Positions 7,550 through 15,962 of a DNA stretch of 64,000 nucleotides are shown here, in pieces. The stretch is from the NCBI RefSeq assembly GCF_003116095.1, contig NZ_LGRA01000018.1:1017740-1081739 (forward strand), read 5' to 3'. A program made the translations under genes and the position numbers. Position 1 is the stretch's first letter, and each line of letters begins with the position of its first letter. This DNA comes from Azospirillum sp. TSO35-2 (GTDB lineage: Bacteria; Pseudomonadota; Alphaproteobacteria; Azospirillales; Azospirillaceae). The notes under the pieces are model-generated. The model did not search any database, was not told where the DNA came from, and saw only the letters and a list, made by a program, of their open reading frames with translations.

Positions 7550-9250
7550 TTACCCAACGCCTATCGCGCTCTCCTCGGACTGGCGAATAGAAACCAGGAA
7601 GCGCTCGGCCTTTTCCTGCAGAAGGTCGGACTGTTGCACCAGGGTTTTGGCCGCGGAGAGAACCGAGGTCGCCGCGCCTCCGACCTCGGCCGACGATTGG
7701 GTCACACCGGAGATGTTGGCCGACACCTCGCCCGTGCCCTGAGCGGCTTGGTTGACGTTCCGGGCGATCTCATGAGTCGCCGCGGCCTGTTCCTCGACCG
7801 CCGACGCGATGGTCGAGGCGATCCCGTTCAGTTCGGTTATGGTGCCCCCGATATCGCGAATTGCGGTTTCAACCTCCTTGGAGATTCCCTGAACGGCGGC
7901 GATCTGCTGGGCGATGTCACCACTGGCCTGCGAGGCTTGGCGAGCCAGCGCCTTGACCTCGTTTGCCACAACGGCAAACCCCTTGCCATGCTCTCCGGCC
8001 CGGGCCGCCTCAATGGTCGCGTTCAAAGCCAGCAGGTCCGTCTGCGAGGCGATGGACTGAATGAGGCCGACGATCTCGCCAATTTTCTGAGCCGCAACCG
8101 AAAGCCCCTCGACCGTGGCGTTGGTGCGGCGGGTCTCGTCAACCGCCTTGACGGCGATCTGCGCCGAACGGGTGACTTGTTGGCTGATCTCGCCAATCGA
8201 TGCGGTCAACTCTTCGGACGCCGCGGCAACCGTCTGCACGTTCGTCGTCGCCTGCGTCGCCGCCGCCGCCACGACGGTAGCCTGTTCGCTTGCGCGGTTG
8301 GAGGTGACCGACATCGCCTCGGCCGTCTCCTGCATCTCCGACGCGGCAACCGTCAGGTTGCGGGAAATGGCACCGACACTTTCTTCGAAATCCCGGGCCA
8401 CGCGGTCCATGGAGGCCCGCTGCTCCTCCGCGGCCCGCCGCTTGTTCTGCTCCTGCTCCTCGCGCAGTTGGTCGGCCTCCTGCGCATTCCTCTTCAGCAC
8501 GTCCACCGCACAGGCGATGCGCCCGATTTCGTTGCGATGGTCGGTGAAGGGAACCGCCGCCGAACGATCGCCACGGGCCAAGTCGTCCAGCGTCCCGCAC
8601 AAGACGTGGAGAGGACGGGTAACGCCGCGCCCCAGAAAGGCCGCGCCGCCACCGGTCAGAAGAAGAACCAGCAGACCCGTGGTGCCCAGCTCGATCGCCT
8701 TCTTGCGCACCGCCGCGTCGATGTCGTCGACGTAAACGCCGGCCTGGATCGCCCACTGCCACGGCGCGTAGCCGCCGACATAAGACAGCTTGGGCTGAGG
8801 CTCGCTGCCGCCACTGCGCGGGACGGAATATTCGGTGAAGCCGTCGCCCCGCTTGGCAAGCTCGACGATGTCGTAGACGAGGCGCCGACCGCTGGGGTCT
8901 TTGTAGTCCAGACGATTCACGCCCTCGTTCTTCGGGTTGCCATGGACAAGCGTGATGCCGTCGAACTGGTAGACGCCGTAATAGTCGCCATCACCCCATC
9001 TCATCGAGCGCAGAACGCGTTTGGCTGCATCCTGGGCCTGCTCCTGCGTCAGACGGCCAGCCTTCGCTTCTGCATCGTAGGTGGCGACCATCTTTACGAC
9101 GCTGCCAACCATGTCGCGCAGCTTGTCCTGGCGTTCCGTCAGGATGGTCTGCCTCAGGCCCATGATCTGGTTGATCGAAACTCCGCAAAATGCAACCGCG
9201 GAGATCCCGATGATCATGGCCAGACGCCAAAACATCGACAAGTTCTTCAT
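7550..9250 (-). CDS. Methyl-accepting chemotaxis protein with a periplasmic single-Cache sensor
   Basis: 566 residues. Membrane span 1 is at about 8-29 (AMIIGISAVAFCGVSI). The periplasmic part (30-190) has the sCache_2 pattern: DMVGSVVKMVATYDAEAKAG, MRWGDGDYYGVYQFDG, and GYAPWQWAIQAGVYVDD. Span 2 is at about 191-212, then HAMP (RPLHVLCGTLDDLARGD), and a long coiled coil whose hairpin tip is the invariant signalling segment IASQTDLLALNATIEAARAG. The C-terminus lacks an NWETF-like pentapeptide, so adaptation enzymes would have to act without tethering. sCache_2 domains usually bind small carboxylates or amino acids. It is a single-gene unit upstream of the amino-acid binding protein on the same strand. 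Confidence 0.93.
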   Translation of the reverse strand: MKNLSMFWRLAMIIGISAVAFCGVSINQIMGLRQTILTERQDKLRDMVGSVVKMVATYDAEAKAGRLTQEQAQDAAKRVLRSMRWGDGDYYGVYQFDGITLVHGNPKNEGVNRLDYKDPSGRRLVYDIVELAKRGDGFTEYSVPRSGGSEPQPKLSYVGGYAPWQWAIQAGVYVDDIDAAVRKKAIELGTTGLLVLLLTGGGAAFLGRGVTRPLHVLCGTLDDLARGDRSAAVPFTDHRNEIGRIACAVDVLKRNAQEADQLREEQEQNKRRAAEEQRASMDRVARDFEESVGAISRNLTVAASEMQETAEAMSVTSNRASEQATVVAAAATQATTNVQTVAAASEELTASIGEISQQVTRSAQIAVKAVDETRRTNATVEGLSVAAQKIGEIVGLIQSIASQTDLLALNATIEAARAGEHGKGFAVVANEVKALARQASQASGDIAQQIAAVQGISKEVETAIRDIGGTITELNGIASTIASAVEEQAAATHEIARNVNQAAQGTGEVSANISGVTQSSAEVGGAATSVLSAAKTLVQQSDLLQEKAERFLVSIRQSEESAIGVG

Positions 9251-9894
9251 TCCGCATGATCCTGATAGGGGAAGCTTCCGACCGGCGGAGCCTCCAACCG
9301 CCGAATAACCTGTACGCGATTAGTTAAGGGAATATGTGAATTATGGTCTTCAATCAATGTGGTTCTTGTTCAGCACAACTCCCGTGTTCGGCTTGGTTTC
9401 GCCCACAGCTTGCGTCCGGGAGTAGTGTCGATAATACGAATTTAGCCACCTGGGTAGTGGATGATAACAGAAGAAGGCGGCGCTTTCTCGGCTCTCCTCG
9501 CTTATTTCCCGCAAAAATATACAAGTACGGACCTTAGCCAAAGTCCAGCCGAGGTTGAGAGCGTAACGTGACAACAAGACGCATGTGCTGCTGCGCAGGT
9601 CGGACATGCGTCCTTATTGGCTATCGCATAATACCATTGACTGTAACCTCCCCCTTTGTTGCAGAAACGAAAGAGGTGGATTGGTTCTAATTATCAAGAC
9701 ACCTGGAAACTCATATCGAATTTTCGAAGCCGGTGGCTCCCGACTGCATTCGCCTGTCGGGGCGCAAAAGCCATCGGGCGCAAGGGAGGGGGCTCCCATG
9801 CCCCCGGCAATGAAGGCCGATATCGTTCGCGCTCCAAGCCCCAGACCGGAGTTTCGGGTGCGGCCTGACCTTCGAAACCGAGTCGAGGTGGAGC
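9251..9894. other. 640-bp AT-richer leader between the chemoreceptor and torC
   Basis: This divergent region is distinctly less GC-rich than its neighbours, especially 9310-9700, and no convincing gene was found. It must contain the torC and chemoreceptor promoters. A ribosome site (GAGGTGGAG) precedes torC. It carries one copy (9536-9550) of a 15-bp sequence that recurs beyond torA. I could not find an FNR-like TTGAT-N4-ATCAA site or a clear TorR-box array. Confidence 0.5.
9536..9550 (+). repeat. 15-bp direct repeat, copy 1, upstream of torC
   Basis: AGCCAAAGTCCAGCC occurs here and again, in the same orientation, at 13846-13860 just past torA. The two copies bracket the torCA genes 4.3 kb apart. 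A 15-bp match in this much GC-rich DNA can arise by chance, so the significance is uncertain. Confidence 0.4.
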
Positions 9895-11058
9895 ATGAAG
9901 CCTGAAAACAACAGTTCCGGTCGCCGGACGAGAAAAGCTGCGAAGATACTTCTAGGAATCTTCATTGCAGGTGCCGCGCTCAGCGCCACCCTTTTCGTCG
10001 GGTTCGACGTCGTGGTTCACGAAACGAAATCGAACGAATTCTGCACATCCTGCCACACGATGCAGGGCAACTACGTCGAGTATCAAGGAACCCTCCACTA
10101 CCAGAACCGGGTCGGCATCCAGGCCGGCTGCTCAAGCTGTCACGTCCCCTCCAGCGGACCTGAACTGCTGTGGGCCAAGGCCCGGGCGTCGAAGGACGTC
10201 CTGCACCAGCTTCTGGGAACCATCGGCACCGAAGAGAAATTCGAAACCGAACGCCATCGCATGGCGGAGTCCGTCTGGAAGAGCATGGAGGCAAACGACT
10301 CCCGCGAGTGCCGGTCGTGCCACAACTTCTCGAACATGGATCTGCTGGAACAGCGTCCGGCCTCCCGCCGCTACCATGAGGTGGCGATCAAGGAGCAGAC
10401 CACCTGCATCACCTGTCACAAGGGCATCGCGCATTTCCTGCCACTGTCGAACGACGGCGATACCGGGGCCTCCAAGCTCCGCGAAGCCGCGAAAAGCGAA
10501 TCGCCCCAGACGGTGGCCCTCTACGCCATCGAGACGACGCCCTTCTACCTTTCCGCCGACAGCCGGGATGCCAACGACGGCACGCTGATGCCCTCGGCGC
10601 CGGTCACCAAGATCGGCGAAGACAAGGGCATGGTGAAGGTGCGCATCGACGGCTGGCGACAGGAAGGCGTCGACAAGATCGCCTATTTCTCGGTCGGCAA
10701 GCGCGTCGTCAACGCCGTGATGTCCCAGGATACTGTCGAGCACGCGAAGCTCGGCCAGATCATCGACGACACGGCCAGCGGTCAGAAATGGACGGCGGTC
10801 TCCGTCGACGCCTGGATCGAACCGGGCCGCTTGGTCGGCGCACCGAAGCTGATCTGGGACGCTGCGGGCCAACTGTTGCGCAGCAACTGCGGCAACTGTC
10901 ACGCAGAGCCGGATTTGACGCATTTCACCGCCAACCAGTGGATCGGCGTCGTCCAGTCGATGCAGATCCGGACCGCGATGAACGATGAGCAGAAGCGCTT
11001 GCTGATGCAGTACGTGCAGAAGCACGGACGCGATATGGCAGAGAGCGCCGCGCATTGA
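9895..11058 (+). CDS. torC: Pentahaem c-type cytochrome of the NapC/NirT-TorC family
   Basis: 387 residues. A single membrane anchor at about 18-40 is followed by a periplasmic tetrahaem NapC/NirT domain with CxxCH sites at residues 50-54, 79-83, 139-143 and 171-175. A fifth site, CGNCH, is at 332-336 inside the C-terminal extension characteristic of TorC/TorY. It takes electrons from quinol and passes them to the periplasmic molybdo-reductase encoded next. The gene is 93 bp ahead of the TorA-type gene in the same direction, and GAGGTGGAG lies just before the start. TorC in E. coli also tunes tor expression, but no torSTR genes are found here. Confidence 0.93.
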   Translation: MKPENNSSGRRTRKAAKILLGIFIAGAALSATLFVGFDVVVHETKSNEFCTSCHTMQGNYVEYQGTLHYQNRVGIQAGCSSCHVPSSGPELLWAKARASKDVLHQLLGTIGTEEKFETERHRMAESVWKSMEANDSRECRSCHNFSNMDLLEQRPASRRYHEVAIKEQTTCITCHKGIAHFLPLSNDGDTGASKLREAAKSESPQTVALYAIETTPFYLSADSRDANDGTLMPSAPVTKIGEDKGMVKVRIDGWRQEGVDKIAYFSVGKRVVNAVMSQDTVEHAKLGQIIDDTASGQKWTAVSVDAWIEPGRLVGAPKLIWDAAGQLLRSNCGNCHAEPDLTHFTANQWIGVVQSMQIRTAMNDEQKRLLMQYVQKHGRDMAESAAH

Positions 11059-11151
11059 GAGATGCGGCCGGCTTGGAGATTTGCATTGCGCTTTCCGTGA
11101 GCGACAGAAATGGCGCCGGGGACAGGGCAAGCAGCGGAAACGGAGTGCATT

Positions 11152-13620
11152 ATGAAAATCCGCGAGACTGAGGAAAAGATGGATCTGTCCCGGCGCCGGT
11201 TGCTGACGGCGTTGGGTGTCGGCGGGGCCGCGCTGCCGATGGCGGCAGGATCCAAAACCGTGCTGGCAGCGATCCGGAACCCGAACCTGCGGGAGGCGGA
11301 AGGCATCCTGACCGGCGCCCACTGGGGGCCGTTCCGTGCCGTGGTCAAGGACGGGAAGTTCGTCGAGGCGATTCCGCTCATTCAATCCCCGGCGGATGAC
11401 ATGATCCGGGCCATCCCCGACCAGGTCTATTCCCCGACACGGGTGAAATATCCGCATGTCCGGCGTGGCTTCCTGGAGAAGCGCAGCAAGGGTGATCCGT
11501 CTCTGCGTGGACGGGACGAATGGGTTCGGGTCTCCTGGGAGCAAGCGCTGGACATCGTCGCCTCCGAAATCCAACGTGTCCGAACCGAGCATGGGGCAAG
11601 CAGCATCCTGGCCGGCCTGTACGGCTGGAAGAGCGTGGGCCTGCTGCACAACTCACGCAATGCCGTCCGGCGCCTGATGTATCTGGGAGGCGGCTGCCAG
11701 GGCTATTTCGGAGACTATTCGACCGGTGCGGCCCAGATCATCATGCCCCACGTCATGGGGGCCCTGGAAGTCTACGACCAGCAGACGGTCTGGCCGACGG
11801 TTCTGGCGAACACCCAATTCGTCGTCATCTTCGGCGCCGATCCTTACGTCACCCTGAAGAACTCGTGGAATATCCCGGACTTCGAAGGCTACAGCGGGTT
11901 CGAAGCCCTGAAGGCAAAGGGAATCCGCATCGTCACGATCGATCCCGTCCATACCGATACCGCAAAGCAACTGAATGCCGAATGGGTGCCGGTCCGGCAG
12001 CGCACCGATGTGGCGCTGATGCTCGGGCTGATGCACACCTTGTACACTGAGAAGCTCTACGACCCGAAGTTCCTGAAGACCTATACGGTCGGCTTCCCGG
12101 AGATCGAGGCCTATCTCACGGGGAAGGACGACGGCGTGCCGAAAACGCCGGAATGGGCCAGCGGCCTGTGCGGCATTCCCGCCGACAAGATCCGTGGGCT
12201 TGCGCGTGAGATGGCTGGCAAACGCACCATGCTCATGGCCGGTTGGTCGATCCAGCGGCAGCAGCATGGAGAGCAGGCCCACTGGATGCTCGTCACCCTG
12301 GCGGCGATGCTCGGCCAGATCGGGTTGCCCGGCGGCGGCATCGGCTTCTCGTACCACTACTCGTCGGGCGGTTCGCCGACGGCCCGGGGTGGAATGCTCA
12401 AGGGGCTTGGCGCCGGCACCCCGACGGGACCGCTGCCGCCGCCGATCCCCGCCGCGCGGATTTTCGACTGCCTGATGAACCCCGGCAAGACGATCAGCGT
12501 GAACGGCAAGGACATCACCTATCCCGACATCCGGATGATCTACTGGGCGGGCGGCAACCCGTTCCACCACCACCAGGACATCAACCAGCTCGTCCGGTCC
12601 TGGCAGCATCGTCCCGAGGTGGTCATCGTCCACGAGCCCTACTGGACCGCGACGGCGAAACACGCGGACATCGTGCTTCCCGCCACCACGAGCTATGAAC
12701 GCAACGACCTGGAAATGGGAGGAGACTACTCGGCCAAGTACATCTTCCCGATGCACAAGGTCATCGACCCGATCGGGGAGTCGCGCAACGACTTCGACAT
12801 CTGCGCGGACATCGCGGAGCGCCTTGGATACCGCTCCGCCTTTACCGAAGACCGCGACGAGATGCAGTGGCTGAAGGACCTCTACAAGGGGGCCATGGTC
12901 GGAGCCCGGGCGTCGCGCGTGGCGCTGCCGCCCTTCGAGCTGTTCTGGAAGGCCGGCGACTACGTCGAGTTCCCAATCCCGGACAGCGCCAGGAAATGGG
13001 TTCGCCACGGCGACTTCCGCGGCGACCCGCTTCTGAACCCGCTTGGCACCCCGTCCGGCCTGATCGAGCTGTACAGCAAGAAGGTGGCCGGCATGGGCTA
13101 TGCGGATTGTGCCGGCCATGCGAAGTGGTATGAACCGATCGATTGGCACAAAAGCGAGCGCGCCAGCCGGTATCCGCTGTCGCTGATCAGTTCCCACCCG
13201 GCCCACCGGTTGCATTCGCAGCTTGGAAACGCACCGTCCCTGCGAAAGAAATACGCGGTCGACGGCCGGGAGCCCTTGCTGATCAACACGCAGGATGCCG
13301 CCGCCCGCGGCATCAAGTCCGGCGACGCCGTCCGGGTCTTCAATGACTTGGGGCAGGTGCTCGCCGGGGCCGCCGTGACGGACGACATCATGCCTGGTGC
13401 GGTTCGTCTCGCCGAAGGCGGCTGGTACGACCCGGCCGAGCCCGGCGTCGCCGGCTCGCTCTGCAAGAACGGCAGCGTCAACGTTCTGGTGAGGGATATC
13501 CCAACCTCCGGCCTTGCGATGGGAAACTGCGGACAATCGGGCATCGTTCAGGTCGAGCGCTATGTGGGTCCTGACATGCCCGTTACAGCATTTGATGTGC
13601 CGAAGGGGGCCGTGAGCTGA
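11152..13620 (+). CDS. torA: Periplasmic molybdopterin reductase, TMAO/S- or N-oxide reductase (TorA/BisC/DorA type)
   Basis: 822 residues of the DMSO-reductase family. A twin-arginine signal (SRRRLLTALGVGG) sits near residue 13, so the cofactor-loaded enzyme is exported folded. The molybdenum-ligand region GDYSTGAAQIIMPH places the ligand Ser at residue 190, and there is no N-terminal Cys cluster for an iron-sulfur centre, as in TorA/DorA. Other landmarks are IFGADPYVTLKN, YWAGGNPFHHHQDINQL and the C-terminal dinucleotide-binding segment HPAHRLHSQLGN. The ATG at 11152 has GGAG 7 bases upstream and gives a normal Tat leader. An in-frame ATG at 11110 is less likely. No TorD chaperone gene is adjacent. 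TMAO, DMSO or biotin sulfoxide cannot be distinguished by sequence alone. Confidence 0.9.
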   Translation: MKIRETEEKMDLSRRRLLTALGVGGAALPMAAGSKTVLAAIRNPNLREAEGILTGAHWGPFRAVVKDGKFVEAIPLIQSPADDMIRAIPDQVYSPTRVKYPHVRRGFLEKRSKGDPSLRGRDEWVRVSWEQALDIVASEIQRVRTEHGASSILAGLYGWKSVGLLHNSRNAVRRLMYLGGGCQGYFGDYSTGAAQIIMPHVMGALEVYDQQTVWPTVLANTQFVVIFGADPYVTLKNSWNIPDFEGYSGFEALKAKGIRIVTIDPVHTDTAKQLNAEWVPVRQRTDVALMLGLMHTLYTEKLYDPKFLKTYTVGFPEIEAYLTGKDDGVPKTPEWASGLCGIPADKIRGLAREMAGKRTMLMAGWSIQRQQHGEQAHWMLVTLAAMLGQIGLPGGGIGFSYHYSSGGSPTARGGMLKGLGAGTPTGPLPPPIPAARIFDCLMNPGKTISVNGKDITYPDIRMIYWAGGNPFHHHQDINQLVRSWQHRPEVVIVHEPYWTATAKHADIVLPATTSYERNDLEMGGDYSAKYIFPMHKVIDPIGESRNDFDICADIAERLGYRSAFTEDRDEMQWLKDLYKGAMVGARASRVALPPFELFWKAGDYVEFPIPDSARKWVRHGDFRGDPLLNPLGTPSGLIELYSKKVAGMGYADCAGHAKWYEPIDWHKSERASRYPLSLISSHPAHRLHSQLGNAPSLRKKYAVDGREPLLINTQDAAARGIKSGDAVRVFNDLGQVLAGAAVTDDIMPGAVRLAEGGWYDPAEPGVAGSLCKNGSVNVLVRDIPTSGLAMGNCGQSGIVQVERYVGPDMPVTAFDVPKGAVS

Positions 13621-13845
13621 GGGCGCCATCGCCCCGGTACCGCAAGCGTTACATGGATTACTGAGGACGCTGGCGTTGCGCTCCTGGAACACCCGTTCCG
13701 GGAGCGCAATTTCCTCGGTGAGCCGGCGCAACGCCAAGGCGGCCAAGCGCTTCGGCGTCGCCACCATGCGCTCGACCGCGCGCGCGACCACGTCGCCAAT
13801 GGGCTGGACTTCGAGCCCCATGCTTGGTCCGAACGCTGCGAATTC

Positions 13846-13860
13846 AGCCAAAGTCCAGCC
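13846..13860 (+). repeat. 15-bp direct repeat, copy 2, plus a local inverted repeat downstream of torA
   Basis: This is the second copy of AGCCAAAGTCCAGCC. Within the same 279-bp gap (13621-13899) its last ten bases AAGTCCAGCC (13851-13860) are also repeated in inverse as GGCTGGACTT (13802-13811). The gap has no recognisable gene. The structure could be the footprint of a departed mobile element. Confidence 0.4.
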
Positions 13861-13899
13861 TGGTCATTCACGGTGCCTCAGCCCCGACGATCAGTCCGT

Positions 13900-14652
13900 T
13901 CAGCCCACGGTATAGCCACCATCAACCACCAACTCGTGGCCGTAGATGTTGCTCGCCTGATCGGAGGCGAGGAACAGGGCGGCGTCGGCGATGCTCTCCG
14001 GTGCGCCGAACGCACCCGGGAACAGGCGAGCGGTGACGGTGGAGGCCACTTGGCCCAGCACGTCCTCGGGCAGGCCGACCTTGCCCCAAATCGGCGTCGC
14101 AATTGGACCCGGCGCGACGGCGTTGACGCGGATGCCCTGCGGTGCCAGCTCCGCGGCCAGTGTCTTGGTTGCCGAGGTCAGCGCAGCCTTGCTGGCGCTG
14201 TAGATCGCCAAACCGGGGAAACCCACCTGCGCCAGGAAGGTGGTCACAAAGACGATCGAGCCGCCCCGCCGCATGTGCGGCAGGAACAGACGTGCGGTCT
14301 GGAGGGCACCAACGAAATTCACGGAGAACTGCTCGTGGATGGCATGCTCGTCGCTGTCGGCAAAGGACACCACCTTGGCGATTCCGGCATTCGGCACCAC
14401 AACATCAACCCCACCGAAGCGCTCGACCGTTGCCTTTACCAAGCGCTCCAGATCTGCGTGTGCGGTGACATCGCCGGGCACCACGAGGACTCGATCCGGC
14501 GCCTTGGCAGCAAGGTCCCGCAGGGCGTCGGCATTGCGCGCGAACACAGCGACCTTGGCACCCTCCGCCAGATAGCGCTCGACAATAGACTTGCCGATGC
14601 CGCTGCTGGCACCGGTGACGACGGCGATCTTGCCATCCAGACGTTTCGTCAT
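13900..14652 (-). CDS. SDR-family NAD(P)-dependent oxidoreductase
   Basis: 250 residues of a classical short-chain dehydrogenase. The Rossmann motif TGASSGIG is near the N-terminus, NAG is in the middle (VVPNAGIAKV), and the catalytic Tyr-x-x-x-Lys is in IYSASKAALTSA. The Ser position is less typical because the preceding strand reads SIVFVTTFLAQVG, with Thr where the catalytic Ser usually lies. The C-terminal half has ELAPQGIRVNAVAPGPIATP. The start at ATG 14652 is supported by GGGAG. It stands alone on the minus strand, facing the tor genes. The substrate is unknown. Confidence 0.8.
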   Translation of the reverse strand: MTKRLDGKIAVVTGASSGIGKSIVERYLAEGAKVAVFARNADALRDLAAKAPDRVLVVPGDVTAHADLERLVKATVERFGGVDVVVPNAGIAKVVSFADSDEHAIHEQFSVNFVGALQTARLFLPHMRRGGSIVFVTTFLAQVGFPGLAIYSASKAALTSATKTLAAELAPQGIRVNAVAPGPIATPIWGKVGLPEDVLGQVASTVTARLFPGAFGAPESIADAALFLASDQASNIYGHELVVDGGYTVG

Positions 14653-14951
14653 GACGTGCAGCTCCCAAAGGTGTGGACCAAGATGATCCTGGCACGCCAA
14701 GATCCATGACCGGACTTGTATGGTCCTTGATCGTAGTCAAGCTGCCCATTGCAGAAGAGGATCTTGGTTGGCCGACAAATCGACACTGTCAAGCTTCCCT
14801 GTTCTGTGGATCGGCGTCCAGCTACAGCCATACAGATCAACGTGCGAGGGGCAAAAGTCCGGGCCGTCAGGCGGGAACTGAGCGCATCCTGACGAGATCG
14901 GGCACGTACGGCGCTTGCACTCCCGGCACGCCGAGCCGATGGCGGAGGAAC

Positions 14952-15143
14952 CTACCGCTGTTCACCGGCTTGGGGCTCGGTCTTCGGCCCCATGCCGCCG
15001 GGCCGGATCGCCGGCCGGCCCGGCACGCCCTTGAGCGCGGCGACCTCCGCCCGCCGATCCGCGACCGCCGGCTTCAGGGCCGCGTTGTCCGCCAGCAGGC
15101 GTTCGGTCAGGGCCTCAAGGTCGCCGCGCGACAGGCCGGAAAG
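14952..15143 (-). pseudogene. Transposase N-terminal fragment
   Basis: About 63 codons form a Leu/Ala/Glu heptad coiled coil (LSRGDLEALTERLLADNAAL, then AEVAALKG), followed by a basic Pro-rich linker (GRPAIRPGGMGPKTEP). This arrangement is typical of the start of a transposase type common in Azospirillum relatives. It stops after the linker and has no catalytic domain. The 300 bp between it and the SDR start (14653-14951) show no gene. Confidence 0.4.
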
Positions 15144-15183
15144 AGAAACACATGTTCGGCTGAAGTCCGTCCCTTCCCCCGCG

Positions 15184-15651
15184 CTAAACCCGATCAATGC
15201 GTCCCGCATAGCAGCCGGGCTTGGCGAAATGCGCGTGAATGTAGGCGACGCGGTCGTTGGCGAACAGCCGGACGATCGTCCCTTCCATCTCGTGGCCGTT
15301 CGCGAGCTCGGCGTCGACCAGAAGGTGGTCGCGGTCGAAAGCCCGCAGCGACATCGGCCGGCTACGGAAAGCCTCGGGGATCTCACCGACACGGTCGTAC
15401 GTGTCATGGGCGCCGTCGCGCACGAAGATCGCGTAGTTCGACTGATAGGGAGTGTTGGCCGGCTGATGCGTGTAATTGAGCAGGAGCACGGCCTCACCCG
15501 GCGCCGCGTCGCGCAACTCGACACGGTCGGGGAAGTGGCCGTCATCACCGACGACGTATCGGATGACCCCGGCCTTGCGCAGTTCGATGTCCGACAGGCC
15601 GTAGAGATGACGGAACGGTTTGGCACTGAGGCCGGTGACGCGGAACGACAT
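15184..15651 (-). CDS. DUF1203 domain protein
   Basis: 155 residues that match the DUF1203 pattern along their whole length. The N-terminus reads VTGLSAKPFRHLYGLSDIEL, a central core has GEAVLLLNYTHQPANTPYQSNYAIFV, and the end carries IHAHFAKPGCYAGRIDRV. It is a small soluble protein with no signal peptide. The family's biochemical role is not established. A good ribosome site (GGGAG, 6 bases before ATG 15651) supports the start. It is a single gene on the minus strand, next to a transposase remnant and divergent from the signalling operon. Confidence 0.75.
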   Translation of the reverse strand: MSFRVTGLSAKPFRHLYGLSDIELRKAGVIRYVVGDDGHFPDRVELRDAAPGEAVLLLNYTHQPANTPYQSNYAIFVRDGAHDTYDRVGEIPEAFRSRPMSLRAFDRDHLLVDAELANGHEMEGTIVRLFANDRVAYIHAHFAKPGCYAGRIDRV

Positions 15652-15962
15652 GGCGAACTCCCGTGATTGAATTGCTGCAGGCACCCCATCTCGCACGCTT
15701 GGCGACACGCCGCATCCCGGTTCTTGCGCTGAAATCCACACACGGTATCGAGCGGCCGGGAGCGACCATCAGCCGGCTGGAACGGTGTTGGTGCATGGAG
15801 AGGGGGCCGGTCAAAGTCCGACACCGCTTGGCTCCATTCAACCTCCAGCCATTCCGCCGCGTGCCGGCCAACTTTGCAATAGAGCGGTCACGCTTACGCT
15901 TCATTCATTGGTTGGTGGGATGCTTGACGAGAGTGGGAAGCTCCCGAGAGCGTGACCTTAAG

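Noticed and set aside
9343-9537. A 64-codon frame in the torC leader
   Set aside because: No ribosome site, poor codon usage for this genome and no family resemblance.
9251-9894. FNR-type or TorR-box control sites for torCA
   Set aside because: No TTGAT-N4-ATCAA-like site and no set of tandem CTGTTCAT-like boxes was found.
11653-13851. A 732-codon antisense frame over torA extending into the gap
   Set aside because: Antisense shadow of torA. Only its 5' tail (13676-13851) lies in free sequence and it matches nothing I recognise.
13621-13899. A possible small gene or helix-turn-helix (AAKRFGV-like wording) downstream of torA
   Set aside because: Both strands give short stretches with a helix-turn-helix or regulator flavour, but none has a proper start, length or convincing motif.
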